From positions 1-16,385 of the forward strand of contig JAAYZO010000144.1 of NCBI GenBank assembly GCA_012514865.1: a DNA stretch of 16,385 bases, read 5' to 3'. Source of the DNA: Lentisphaerota bacterium. GTDB taxonomy: Bacteria; Verrucomicrobiota; Lentisphaeria; Oligosphaerales; JAFGRS01. Below are positions 1-8,040 of this stretch, in pieces. A model generated the notes under the pieces. That model saw only the letters and a program-made list of their open reading frames with translations, was not told the origin of the DNA and ran no database searches. Each line of letters opens with the position of its first letter. The first letter of the stretch is position 1. The position numbers and the translations under genes were made by a program.

Positions 1-158
1 CGGCCGCGGGGTCACCGAGGCGGCAGGTGGGTCCACGGCGCCGGCCGGCCGGGAAAGGGACGCAAGGGACACCAGGGACCCAAGGGGGCGGGCGAACGGG
101 CCAGTCGGTCGCGGCCGCGGGGTCACCGAGGCGGCAGGTGGGTCCACGGCGCCGGCCG
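1..158. repeat. 47-bp exact direct repeat, two copies 111 bp apart
   Basis: Positions 1-47 and 112-158 are identical over 47 bases (both begin CGGCCGCGGGGTCACC and end GGCGCCGGCCG). The 64 bases between them are G-rich and unrelated. Copy 1 touches the window edge, so the repeat may be longer or part of a tandem array with a 111-bp period extending upstream. I see no gene reading through it: overlapping open frames exist in several phases on both strands, as expected at this GC content, and none resembles a known protein. Confidence 0.8.
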
Positions 159-188
159 TGGACCACCCGGGCGCCACTCGGCGCCCGG
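141..188. terminator. two adjacent GC-rich hairpins, possibly ending an upstream transcript
   Basis: Positions 141-150 (GGTCCACGGC) pair with 155-164 (GCCGTGGACC) across a 4-base loop, giving a perfect 10-bp stem. Positions 167-175 (CCGGGCGCC) pair with 180-188 (GGCGCCCGG) across the loop ACTC, a perfect 9-bp stem. Neither is followed by a T run, so this is not a classical intrinsic terminator. The hairpins could end or stabilise the transcript of a gene outside the window, or be part of the repeat. Confidence 0.3.
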
Positions 189-531
189 CCAGAGCGCCAC
201 TCGGCTCGGGGCGCCCGCCTCCGGCGGACGGCGCTCGCGCGACGGTTGCACACGCGCCCAAACGCCATGCGAGGCGCCCGGCAGAAACCGCCGCGGCGAT
301 GCAACCTCCACAGCGCCCGAGTGTCAAAAGCCAGGCGCGTCGGGAGTGCATCTCAGGGCGCTGTGATAAGGCTTGCGATATCCTTTTGCCGCGCTAAACT
401 TAGCGACTGCGGCCCGTGCGGGGGGTGCTCCTCGTGTCCTGGCCGTGGGCAACCGAGCCGCGGCAGCCCAGGCGTCGGGTGTCGGCCCGGCGCAGCGGTT
501 GCGATGACACGGTTCAGGAGATCGAGGGCGG
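189..531. other. non-coding leader region upstream of the SPFH cluster
   Basis: No supported gene. The reading frames here are short, G/R/P-rich and overlap in several phases. The stretch from about 360 to 410 is clearly richer in A and T than its surroundings and is where a promoter for the downstream operon would be expected. The ribosome-binding signals for the first gene lie at the end: AGGAG at 516-520 and GAGGG at 524-528. Confidence 0.5.
373..404 (+). promoter_or_regulatory. possible sigma70-like promoter with overlapping palindrome
   Basis: TTGCGA at 373-378 and TAAACT at 395-400 are separated by 16 bases; each matches 4 of 6 bases of the -35 and -10 consensus. The -10 box lies inside the near-perfect palindrome GCTAAACTTAGC (393-404), which could be an operator or chance. 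It is the best candidate within the AT-richer patch, about 130 bases upstream of the first SPFH gene. The consensus match alone is weak evidence in a phylum with unknown promoter rules. Confidence 0.25.
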
Positions 532-2508
532 ATGACGGACACTTCCAAGCGACCGGTTCATCTCGGCATCATTGCCGCGGGCATAGGCCTGTCGGCGGTG
601 GGTCTGGGTGCCCTTCTGGCCCGTGCGGCGCAGGCGACCGTGATGGTCCCGGCGGTTCTGGCGGCCGCTGTGGTGACGGTCCTGAGTCTCCTGGCGGCAG
701 CGCGGGCGGCCTTTGCGCGTCGCGAGGCCGTCGAGCGTGACCAGGTCGCCGAGTTCCGCCGCACGCACGCCTCCACCGAGCTCTTTGAGGACGCCGACGA
801 CGCGGCGCGTCTGGCGGCTCGGAGCCACGAGCATTTCCTCAAGTACGGCGTGCCGTTCTTCACGATTCTGCTGGGCTTGGCGCTGGTGACGGTGACCGTG
901 CTGCTCTGGCGCGCGTGGTCATCGCAGCCGGCCTTCCCGGTAGCGCGCAACCCGCTCTCGATGGCGGCGCTGAGTGTGATTCTGGGTCTCTTTCCGGCGA
1001 TCTGCGGGAGTTACTTCATCGGCGTCTCGCGTGAGGCCGGCTGTCGCTGGCTGCGTCCGGCGGGCGGCTGGATGTTCCTGGTCGGCGGGCTCTTCGGGCT
1101 GGGCGCCGCGGTCATGCTCTGCGAGCACTTCGGCAAGTGGACGCTGGTGGTCGACTACCGTGCCGCGCAGGCGAGTGTGGTTCTTCTCGGCGCTCTGGGT
1201 GTCGAGCTGGTCCTGAGCTTCGTCATCGAGTTCTACCGTCCGCGCATGCCGGGCGAGGGCGAGCGTCCCTTGCCGGAGAGCCGGATTTTGTCGCTCTTCA
1301 CGGAGCCTGGCGGTGTGGCGCGCAACGTCGCGGCCTCGCTGGACTACCAGTTCGGCTTCCAGGTCTCCGAGGTGTGGTTCTACCGCTTTCTCGAGCGCAC
1401 CGTGGTGCCGTTCGCGGTGGCGATGGTCCTGCTGCTCTGGCTCTTGACGAGTCTGGTGACGATCGAGCCTTACGACTGCGGCATTCGCGAGACCCTCGGG
1501 CGGGTCGAGCGTGGCGAGGACGGGCTCGCCGAGATCCTGACGCCGGGGTTCTACCTGAAGTGGCCGTGGCCCCTGTCGCGGATCCTGATCTTCCCGGTGG
1601 AGCAGGTTCAGGAGGTCGTCATCGGCTACGACGAGAGCGAAGACCGCGGCACGGGCGAGGCCGCTCCCGCGGACGACGGCCATGGCCACGGCGAGACCAA
1701 GAAGCCGGCCGACCCGGCCGGGCCGCACAAAGCCCAGGTGATCGTCTGGAGTACGCAGCACTACGCCAGCGAGGTCGACTTCCTCGTCGGCAGTGACCCG
1801 CGCGCCGGGGGTACCGCCGGCGATGTCGGCCAGGTGACCGCCTCGCTGATGGCGGCGGACATCCCGCTGTACTTCAGGGTCGAGGACCTCTACAGCTACG
1901 CCTATCTGCATCAGGACGCCCGCGAGGAACTGCGTGCCCTGGCGACGCGCGAGGTGGTGCGCTACCTGGCCGAAGCGGACTTCAACCGGCTGCTCGGTTC
2001 GGAGCGCGCCCAGGCAGCGGCGACGCTGCAGGAGCGCATCCAGGCCGCGGCGGACCGGGTTCAGCTTGGCATCAAGGTGGTGTTTGTGGGGTTGCAGGGC
2101 CTGCATCCGCCGGTGGAGACCGGGGCCTCGTTCGACGCGGTGGTGGGCGCCTCCGAGGAGATGCACCAGCGCGTCCTCGAGGCCGAGGGGTACGCGGCGC
2201 GTCGTCGTCCCGAGGCCGAGGGCCGCCGGGCGGCGCTGGTCAACGAGGCGGAGGCCTACCGCACCGAGCGCCGTCAGGTCGCCGAGGCCGAGGCCGAGCA
2301 GTTCACCAAGCAGCTCCTGGCCTACCGCGCCAGCCCCCGGATGTTCGTCCTGAACAGCTTCCTGGACATCCTGGAGAACGACGCGGCGGCCATACGCAAG
2401 TACGTCGTGGCCACCGAGCGCAGCCGTGAGGTCTTCATTCTGGACCTGCAGGAGAAGCTGCGGCCGGATTTGCTGGACCTCGATACCAGCGCGGTGGGTC
2501 AGCCCTGA
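532..2508 (+). CDS. HflK-like SPFH/band 7 protein with multi-span N-terminus
   Basis: A 658-residue protein. Residues 1-310 hold about seven hydrophobic segments (around 10-30, 37-60, 106-127, 142-163, 178-198, 214-234 and 291-309). They are followed by an SPFH (band 7) domain at about 310-530 and an Ala/Glu/Arg-rich helical region at 535-600. The pattern after the last span, with a near-membrane glycine/proline segment and a long charged helix, is that of HflK; E. coli HflK has one span and about 420 residues, so this is a much extended form. A histidine-containing loop (GHGHGE, residues 383-388) sits inside the SPFH region. HflK-type proteins form large membrane cages that regulate FtsH; that role is inferred here and no FtsH gene is adjacent. 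The ATG at 532 is preceded by AGGAG and GAGGG. It is the first gene of a tight three-gene SPFH unit. Confidence 0.8.
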   Translation: MTDTSKRPVHLGIIAAGIGLSAVGLGALLARAAQATVMVPAVLAAAVVTVLSLLAAARAAFARREAVERDQVAEFRRTHASTELFEDADDAARLAARSHEHFLKYGVPFFTILLGLALVTVTVLLWRAWSSQPAFPVARNPLSMAALSVILGLFPAICGSYFIGVSREAGCRWLRPAGGWMFLVGGLFGLGAAVMLCEHFGKWTLVVDYRAAQASVVLLGALGVELVLSFVIEFYRPRMPGEGERPLPESRILSLFTEPGGVARNVAASLDYQFGFQVSEVWFYRFLERTVVPFAVAMVLLLWLLTSLVTIEPYDCGIRETLGRVERGEDGLAEILTPGFYLKWPWPLSRILIFPVEQVQEVVIGYDESEDRGTGEAAPADDGHGHGETKKPADPAGPHKAQVIVWSTQHYASEVDFLVGSDPRAGGTAGDVGQVTASLMAADIPLYFRVEDLYSYAYLHQDAREELRALATREVVRYLAEADFNRLLGSERAQAAATLQERIQAAADRVQLGIKVVFVGLQGLHPPVETGASFDAVVGASEEMHQRVLEAEGYAARRRPEAEGRRAALVNEAEAYRTERRQVAEAEAEQFTKQLLAYRASPRMFVLNSFLDILENDAAAIRKYVVATERSREVFILDLQEKLRPDLLDLDTSAVGQP

Positions 2509-2548
2509 GTGTGATGGTGTGATGGCGCCCGGCACCCGGGCGGGAGGC

Positions 2549-3544
2549 ATGTCGGAAACCATGAACGATAAGCGCACCGTACTGCAGCACTGGCCGGTGA
2601 TGGTCCTGGCGGCCGTCGTCGTGGGCATTTTCCTGGCCGGTCTGGTGACCTTCCAGGTCCGCGAGACCGAGATTGCCCTGGTGATGCGTCTGGGCAAGGC
2701 GAGGGAAGGCGCTGACGGCAAGGTGATTGTGTATGGCGCCGGCCTGCACCGGAAGCTGCCCTTCTTTGACGAAGTCTGGCGGACGGACAAGCGTCTGCAG
2801 ACCTACGAACTGAAGAAGGGCCGCACCGAGCAGATCACCACGAGTGACAACCACCAGATCGTGGTGTCGACCTATGTCCTCTGGAAGGTGGCCGATCCGG
2901 CGCTGTTCTTCAAGAGCTTCCCGCCGCCGGACAGCGACTTCACCTCCGAGCTGGACGCCCTCGTCCGCAGTGCCCGCAACAACGTCCTGCCGCAGCACGC
3001 CCTGGCGGAGCTGGTCAATGTCGACCCGAGCAAGGCCCGCCTCGGCGACATCGAGGCCGAAATCCTGGCCGAGGCGCAGCCGCGGGCGCGCGAGCAGTAC
3101 GGCATTGACATTGTCTCGGTGGGATTCAAGCACATCGGCTTCCCGGAGCAGGTGACGCAGAAGGTCTTCGCGCGCATGCGCGCCGAGCGTGAGAAGCGCT
3201 CGCAGGAGTACCTGTCGCAGGGCCTGCGCGAGGCGCAGCGCATCCGTGCCGAAGCCGACCGCGAGGCGAGCGACACGGTGGCGCGGGCCCAGGCCGAGTC
3301 GAAGCGCATCCGTGCCGAGGGCGACGAGCAGGCGGCCAAGAGCTACGCAGTCTTCCAGCAGAGCCCCGAGCTGGCGGCCTTCCTGCGTAAACTCGACGCC
3401 CTGCGCCTGACGCTCTCGGAGAAGACGACCCTGGTCGTCGACACCAACACGCCGCCGTACGACCTCTTCCTCAAGGGCGCCACCGACATCGACCCGGGCG
3501 GCCGGGCGGCGGCCGGGCGCGCCGCAGGGACCGCCAAGCCATGA
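2549..3544 (+). CDS. hflC: HflC-like SPFH/band 7 membrane protein
   Basis: A 331-residue protein with one N-terminal membrane span (about residues 15-34). It is followed directly by an SPFH domain beginning FQVRETEIALVMRLGK, then the paired charged helices typical of HflC (repeats such as RIRAEADREA and RIRAEGDEQA), and a short hydrophobic end with VVDTNTPPYDLF. Length and layout match the HflC family (about 330 residues). HflC pairs with HflK in a membrane cage around FtsH and modulates degradation of membrane proteins. The start is uncertain: in-frame ATGs lie at 2522, 2549 and 2561. GGGAGG (2542-2547) is too close to 2549 and slightly far from 2561, so 2561 is a reasonable alternative. The stop overlaps the next start in ATGA, so the two are probably translationally coupled. 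Confidence 0.85.
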   Translation: MSETMNDKRTVLQHWPVMVLAAVVVGIFLAGLVTFQVRETEIALVMRLGKAREGADGKVIVYGAGLHRKLPFFDEVWRTDKRLQTYELKKGRTEQITTSDNHQIVVSTYVLWKVADPALFFKSFPPPDSDFTSELDALVRSARNNVLPQHALAELVNVDPSKARLGDIEAEILAEAQPRAREQYGIDIVSVGFKHIGFPEQVTQKVFARMRAEREKRSQEYLSQGLREAQRIRAEADREASDTVARAQAESKRIRAEGDEQAAKSYAVFQQSPELAAFLRKLDALRLTLSEKTTLVVDTNTPPYDLFLKGATDIDPGGRAAAGRAAGTAKP

Positions 3545-4749
3545 GTGCAGAGACCGTCCACACACCACCGCAGGGCGGCGAGGCGCCCGGCGCCGGGGTT
3601 CAGGCCCTGGTGCGGATGTTCCACGTCCTCTTCCTCTGCCTGCGCGTCCTGATCATCGTCATCTTCGTCTGGATGGTCTTCAGCGGTGTCTTCCGCGTCG
3701 AGGACGGCAAGGAGGCGCTGCTGTTCCGTTTTGGCCAACTGCAGAGCCGCGTCATCGACCCGGCGAAGGGCCCGACGGCGGTGCTGACGAGCGGCCACTG
3801 GTACTGGGCCTGGCCGTACCCGGTGGACTACGTCCGGAAGGTCCCGGCGCAGCAGGCCCTCTCGGTGTCGACCGACGCCATTTTCTGGCCGCGGGTCAAC
3901 CCAAACCAGATCGAGACGCCCGACCCCGCGGCGGTCGAGAATCTGCCCCTGGTGCCGGGTCAGGATGGCTACATGCTCACCGGCGACACGAACATCATGC
4001 ACACGGTCTGGACGCTGACGTACCGGGTCCGCGATGCCAAGCGCTACTACCTCGCCTTCTACGACGACAGCGAGAGCCCGGCGACGAGCAGCGGCAGTCG
4101 CCCGGTCGAGCGCGGCAACGCGGCGATCATCCGCAACATCCTGGCGAACGCGGCGCTGGCGGAGCTGAGCACCTGGGGTGTGGAGGATGTCCTGCGCTCG
4201 TCGCGGACGAGTCCGACGGATCCCGAGGCGAAGGAGCTCCTGACCGACAACGTCCGTCGGCGGGTCGAGGAGCACCTGGCGCGTCTGGACATGGGGGTCG
4301 AGGCGCAGTTGGTGAACCTGGTTGAGATTCAGCCGCCGACGGCGACTCTGGCGGCCTTCCGCAAGGTCAGCGACGCGGCCACCGAGCAGCGTCAGCTCCT
4401 CGAGGACGCCGACACCTACGCGGCGCAGGTGGTGCCGGCCGCCGAGGGCCACGCCTACCGCATCATCGACGAGGCCAAGGCCTACCGCACCCGCATCGTC
4501 GAGTCGGTACAGGCCGACAGTGCCTACTTCCTGACTGTCCTGGCGGAGTATCGCAAGAACCCGGAGACGATGCTGGTGGCGCTGTACACGGATGCCATCC
4601 GCGACGTCCTGCGGCAGGTCGAGACCAAGTACGTCATCCGAGCCGACGCCGAGGGCCGCCAGGAGATCCGCCTGCAGCTCGGCCCGGAACCCCCGAAGCT
4701 GGGTCGCGGCGCCCCGCCGCCGGCGGCGTCAGGCCCCCCTGGACCGTGA
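3541..4749 (+). CDS. hflK: second HflK-like SPFH/band 7 protein
   Basis: A 402-residue protein with one span (about residues 27-48), an SPFH domain starting at FRVEDGKEALLFRFG, and a C-terminal helical region ending in a Pro/Gly/Ala-rich tail. Its C-terminal half parallels the 658-residue protein upstream: YAAQVVPAAEGHAYRIIDEA here against YAARRRPEAEGRRAALVNEA there. Both contain EAxAYRT and a following AYRxxP/EYRKNP segment, so the two are paralogous HflK-type subunits around one HflC-type subunit. In size and single-span topology this copy is the classical HflK. Translation probably depends on coupling through the ATGA overlap, because no good Shine-Dalgarno sequence precedes it. The assembly with FtsH is inferred from the family. 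Confidence 0.82.
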   Translation: MSAETVHTPPQGGEAPGAGVQALVRMFHVLFLCLRVLIIVIFVWMVFSGVFRVEDGKEALLFRFGQLQSRVIDPAKGPTAVLTSGHWYWAWPYPVDYVRKVPAQQALSVSTDAIFWPRVNPNQIETPDPAAVENLPLVPGQDGYMLTGDTNIMHTVWTLTYRVRDAKRYYLAFYDDSESPATSSGSRPVERGNAAIIRNILANAALAELSTWGVEDVLRSSRTSPTDPEAKELLTDNVRRRVEEHLARLDMGVEAQLVNLVEIQPPTATLAAFRKVSDAATEQRQLLEDADTYAAQVVPAAEGHAYRIIDEAKAYRTRIVESVQADSAYFLTVLAEYRKNPETMLVALYTDAIRDVLRQVETKYVIRADAEGRQEIRLQLGPEPPKLGRGAPPPAASGPPGP

Positions 4750-4760
4750 ACGATCTCTGC

Positions 4761-4780
4761 CGGCCGCCGCGCGGCGGCCG
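4761..4780. other. perfect 20-bp GC palindrome in the gap before the metal ATPase gene
   Basis: CGGCCGCCGC at 4761-4770 is followed immediately by its exact reverse complement at 4771-4780. It lies 11 bases after the upstream stop codon and 19 before the next start. As RNA it would form a strong hairpin with a small forced loop. No T run follows, so termination is not shown; it may be a processing or stability element, or a binding site for a dimeric protein. Confidence 0.6.
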
Positions 4781-4799
4781 TTGAACGGGAAAGCCATCT

Positions 4800-6743
4800 A
4801 TGCTGGTTGAGAGCGTCAGCGACATCCTCGACGAGAAGGCGCGCCGGGAGTCTTCCGGGCATGGCCACAGCGAGACCTCGCGCATCGGCCTGGCCCTGTT
4901 CGGCGGCATTCTGGTGCTGAACTCGTATCTCGCCGACCGCTTCTTCCCGGGCGTGATCAACCCAACGGCGGCGATGCTCAGCGGCCTCCTGGGGGCGCTG
5001 GTGCTGGCTCTGCCGATCTTCTGGGCGGCGGGTCGCGACCTGATTCAGGGCAAGGTGTACATGAACGAGCTGGTGGCCCTGGCGCTGTTGGCGGCCTTTG
5101 CCAACGGCGAGTACCGCACCGCCGGCGCGATTGCCTTCTTCATGCTGGTGACGATCACCTTGGAGCGCCGCACCGCGATCGGCGCCGAGGCGGCGATCGA
5201 GGCGGTGGTGCGGCTGACGCCGCGGGTGGCGCGGCGCCTGGTCGATGGCCGCGAGGAGCAGGTCGACGCCTTCGACGAACTCCGCGTCGGCGATGTGTGC
5301 CGGGTGCGTCCCGGCGAGAACTTCCCGGCGGACGGCACGATCGTCACCGGCACCAGCTCGGTGAATCAGGCCTCGATCACCGGCGAGTCGCTGCCGGTCG
5401 ACAAAGCGGTCGACGACGAGGTCTACGCCGGCACCCAGAACCTGACCGGCCTGGTCGACTTCAGGGTCACCCGCATCGGCACGGACACCACCCTGGGCAA
5501 GGTCCGCCATCTGATCGCCGACGCCGAGCGCTCGAAGCTGCCGATCATGCGCATGATCGACCGCTATGTGGGCTACTACACCCCGACGGTGCTGATGATC
5601 GCGGCGCTGGTCTGGTTCTTCACCCGCGACATCAATCGCGTCATCGCGGTGCTGGTCATGTCCTGCCCGTGCGCCCTGGTCATCGCGACCCCGTCGGCGG
5701 TCATTGCCGCCATTGCGGCCGCCTCGCGGCTCGGCATCCTGATTAAGGATATCTCGCTGCTGGAGATCGCGGCGCGGGTGCGGGCGGTGGTGTTCGACAA
5801 GACCGGCACCCTGACCGAGGGCAAACTGGAGGTGGCACGTCTGCAGCCCGCCGACGGCGTCGAGCTGGCCGAGCTGCTCCTGGTGGCCACCACCACCGAG
5901 TACCACAGCAACCACCCGGCGGCCGAGGCCATGAAGCGCCTGGCACGCCAGGCCGGCATCGCCTGGCAGGACCCGAGCGAGTACGCCGAGGTCGCCGGCA
6001 AGGGCGTCCGGGCCGTCTTCGAGGGCCGCACCTGCCGCGTGGGTCGCGAGACCTGGCTGCAGTCCGAAGGCCTGGACACGGCGCCGCTGCGGCCCTCGCT
6101 GGCCGAGCACGAGCACGCCGGCATGAGCATCGTCTTTGTGGCCCGTGACCAGCAGCTCCTGGGCTGGATCGGGCTGCGCGACGCCACCCGTGCCGTGGCC
6201 GGCGAGGCTGTGCGGCAGCTCCACGAGCTGGGTGTACGGCACTGCGCCATGGTCACCGGCGACAACGAGGCGGTGGCCCGGACGGTCGGGGCGCAGATCG
6301 GCGTCACCGAGATCGAGGCCGGCTGTCTGCCCGAGGAGAAGGCGGCCTACGTGCACCGCCTGCGCGAAGAAGGCCAGCTCGTGGCGGTGGTCGGCGACGG
6401 CGTCAACGACGCCCCGGCCCTGGCGGCCGGCGACATCGGCATCGCCATGGGCGCCATCGGCAGCGACGTCGCCATCCAGAGCGCCTCCGTGGCCCTGATG
6501 AACAACGACCTGCGGCGCATTCCGTTCTTCTTCGCGCTGGCCCGCAAGGCGCGGCTCTTCATGAACCAGAACCTCGTTCTGGGGCTGGGCTTCATCCTGC
6601 TGGGGCTGTACTTCTCCACGGTCGGCATCGTCACCCCGGTGATCGCGGCCGTGCTGCACAGCGCCAGCTCGCTGATCATCATTTTCAACAGCGCCCGCCT
6701 GGTCCGGGCCGGCGAAGAGCTGCAGGCCAGCGAAGCGGCCTGA
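4800..6743 (+). CDS. P1B-type heavy-metal-translocating ATPase
   Basis: A 647-residue P-type ATPase that pumps metal ions across the inner membrane. Visible motifs in order: His-containing N-terminus (GHGHSE, 20-25), actuator TGES (194-197), metal-binding CPC in a membrane span (289-291), phosphorylation motif DKTGT with Asp333, the P1B-specific His-Pro (372-373), TGDN (486-489) and hinge GDGVND (532-537). There is no CxxC heavy-metal-associated domain at the N-terminus. The last spans carry QNLVLGLG and HSASSLIIIFNS (620-631). This is not the MxxSS of copper pumps nor the DxG of zinc/cadmium pumps; from memory HxxSS resembles the manganese-linked CtpC group. Metal specificity is therefore open. 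The ATG at 4800 has GGGAAAG at 4787-4793. It follows the SPFH genes by 50 bp and is probably co-transcribed. Confidence 0.9.
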   Translation: MLVESVSDILDEKARRESSGHGHSETSRIGLALFGGILVLNSYLADRFFPGVINPTAAMLSGLLGALVLALPIFWAAGRDLIQGKVYMNELVALALLAAFANGEYRTAGAIAFFMLVTITLERRTAIGAEAAIEAVVRLTPRVARRLVDGREEQVDAFDELRVGDVCRVRPGENFPADGTIVTGTSSVNQASITGESLPVDKAVDDEVYAGTQNLTGLVDFRVTRIGTDTTLGKVRHLIADAERSKLPIMRMIDRYVGYYTPTVLMIAALVWFFTRDINRVIAVLVMSCPCALVIATPSAVIAAIAAASRLGILIKDISLLEIAARVRAVVFDKTGTLTEGKLEVARLQPADGVELAELLLVATTTEYHSNHPAAEAMKRLARQAGIAWQDPSEYAEVAGKGVRAVFEGRTCRVGRETWLQSEGLDTAPLRPSLAEHEHAGMSIVFVARDQQLLGWIGLRDATRAVAGEAVRQLHELGVRHCAMVTGDNEAVARTVGAQIGVTEIEAGCLPEEKAAYVHRLREEGQLVAVVGDGVNDAPALAAGDIGIAMGAIGSDVAIQSASVALMNNDLRRIPFFFALARKARLFMNQNLVLGLGFILLGLYFSTVGIVTPVIAAVLHSASSLIIIFNSARLVRAGEELQASEAA

Positions 6744-6787
6744 ACCCCGGCAGATGGTGGCTGACAGACGCGGAGCGAGACACGTCC

Positions 6788-7972
6788 ATGGCAGGCAATA
6801 CCCCCGAGATCGTCGTTGAGGCCCGCGGCCTGACCAAGATCTTCAAGGACTTCTGGGGCCGTCCGAAGGCGCGCGCCGTCAACGGCATCGACTTCACGGT
6901 CCGCCAGGGCCAGGTCTTCGGCCTGCTCGGGCCGAACGGCTCCGGCAAGTCGACGACGGTCAAGATGATCCTCGGGCTGCTCTACCCGACCCGCGGCAGC
7001 CTGCGCGTCTTCGGTGAGAATCCCGATGACGTGGCGACCAAGCAGCGCATCGGCTACCTGCCCGAGGAGACCTACCTCTATAAGTACCTCACCGCCCAGG
7101 AGACCCTGGACTTCTTCGGGGCCCTCTTCGCCCTCTCCCCGAGCGAGCGGGCGCAGCGCTCCCGCCAGCTCCTCGAGATGGTCGGCCTGGCGAACTCGTT
7201 CAACCGCCCGGTCGGCGAGTTCTCCAAGGGCATGGCCCGGCGCATCGGCCTGGCCCAGGCCCTGGTCAACGACCCGGATCTGGTCATCCTCGATGAACCG
7301 ACCAGCGGCCTCGACCCGCTCGGCTGCCGCGAAGTGAAGGACATCATCCGCCTCCTGGCCCGGCGCGGCAAGACCGTCATCCTCTCGAGCCACCTCCTGG
7401 CCGACGTCCAGGACGTCTGCGATGACGTCGTCATCCTCTACGGCGGCAAGATCCGTTCGCAGGGCGCCCTGAGCGAGATCCTCAAGGTCGAGGACCGCAC
7501 CCGCGTCCTGACGCCGCGCCTGGAGGAGTCCAAGGTGAGCGCCTTGCGGAGCTGGCTGGCGACGCAGGGCATCGCCGGCGAGGTCAGTGTCGACCACCCC
7601 CAGCGCGACCTCGAGGACTTCTTCCTCGACGTCGTGCGGGCGGCGCGCGACGCCAGCCTCGAGACGGCCGGCGCCCAGTCCGGCGGCCAGATTGCGGCCT
7701 ACCTGCGCGGCAGCGGCGCGGCGGCCCAGCCCGAGGCGGTGCTCGAGGCCCTGGCACAGGATGAGCCGGCACCGCCGACAGCGGCAGCGACCGCGCCGGT
7801 GGTTGCCGAGCCGACGCTCGACCGCGCCGCGCTCGAGCGCCTGACGGCCGCGCCCGCGGCGCCCGAGAAGGCGGCGCCCGCGGCGCCGAAGGAGCCCGCC
7901 GAGGACCTCGGCAAGGCCAGTGAGAAGATCAAGGATCTGCTCGGCGGCAGCAAGCCCCCGGCGGGCCGCTGA
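6788..7972 (+). CDS. ABC transporter ATP-binding protein, DrrA/CcmA-like, no adjacent permease
   Basis: A 394-residue protein. Residues 8-235 form an ABC ATPase: Walker A GPNGSGKST (48-56), GYLPEE where the Q-loop lies (89-94), signature FSKGM (145-149, degenerate against LSGGQ), Walker B LVILDEP (165-171), D-loop SGLD (173-176) and switch His202. This is the ABC-2/multidrug-export type of ATPase, which normally powers a separate polytopic permease. None is encoded in the window. Residues about 290-394 are an Ala/Pro/Glu-rich low-complexity tail ending in a short helix (EDLGKASEKIKDLLGG), longer than usual for the family. The ATG at 6788 follows the ATPase gene by 44 bp; a GGAG lies 12 bases upstream. 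It could work with a permease encoded elsewhere. Confidence 0.88.
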   Translation: MAGNTPEIVVEARGLTKIFKDFWGRPKARAVNGIDFTVRQGQVFGLLGPNGSGKSTTVKMILGLLYPTRGSLRVFGENPDDVATKQRIGYLPEETYLYKYLTAQETLDFFGALFALSPSERAQRSRQLLEMVGLANSFNRPVGEFSKGMARRIGLAQALVNDPDLVILDEPTSGLDPLGCREVKDIIRLLARRGKTVILSSHLLADVQDVCDDVVILYGGKIRSQGALSEILKVEDRTRVLTPRLEESKVSALRSWLATQGIAGEVSVDHPQRDLEDFFLDVVRAARDASLETAGAQSGGQIAAYLRGSGAAAQPEAVLEALAQDEPAPPTAAATAPVVAEPTLDRAALERLTAAPAAPEKAAPAAPKEPAEDLGKASEKIKDLLGGSKPPAGR

Positions 7973-7988
7973 AGGCCCCCATGCCGGT

Positions 7989-8007
7989 GCGGCCGTGACC
8001 CGGCCGC
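7989..8007. other. GC hairpin in the gap between ABC ATPase and TPR genes
   Basis: GCGGCC at 7989-7994 pairs with GGCCGC at 8002-8007 across a 7-base loop. It is one of several GGCC/GCGG-based hairpins in the gaps of this window. No T run follows. Confidence 0.4.
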
Positions 8008-8040
8008 CGAGATCCGATGTAACCCCCCAGGACGATGACC

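Noticed and set aside
27..740. Open frame of 237 codons on the + strand before and across the first SPFH start
   Set aside because: It runs through the direct repeat and hairpins, is Gly/Arg/Pro-rich without domain features, and overlaps the well-supported SPFH gene out of frame.
919..2790. 623-codon open frame on the - strand opposite the first SPFH gene
   Set aside because: Antisense shadow of a GC-rich gene. The translation is Arg/His/Gln-rich and resembles nothing, while the + strand encodes recognisable SPFH proteins.
4761..4780. Intrinsic terminator after the SPFH genes
   Set aside because: The perfect palindrome has no T tract and the next gene follows closely with a ribosome-binding site, so it was listed only as a palindrome.
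4524..6659. 711-codon open frame on the - strand opposite the P-type ATPase
   Set aside because: The + strand shows every P-type ATPase motif; the antisense product is low-complexity Asp/His/Gln/Arg sequence typical of antisense reading at high GC.
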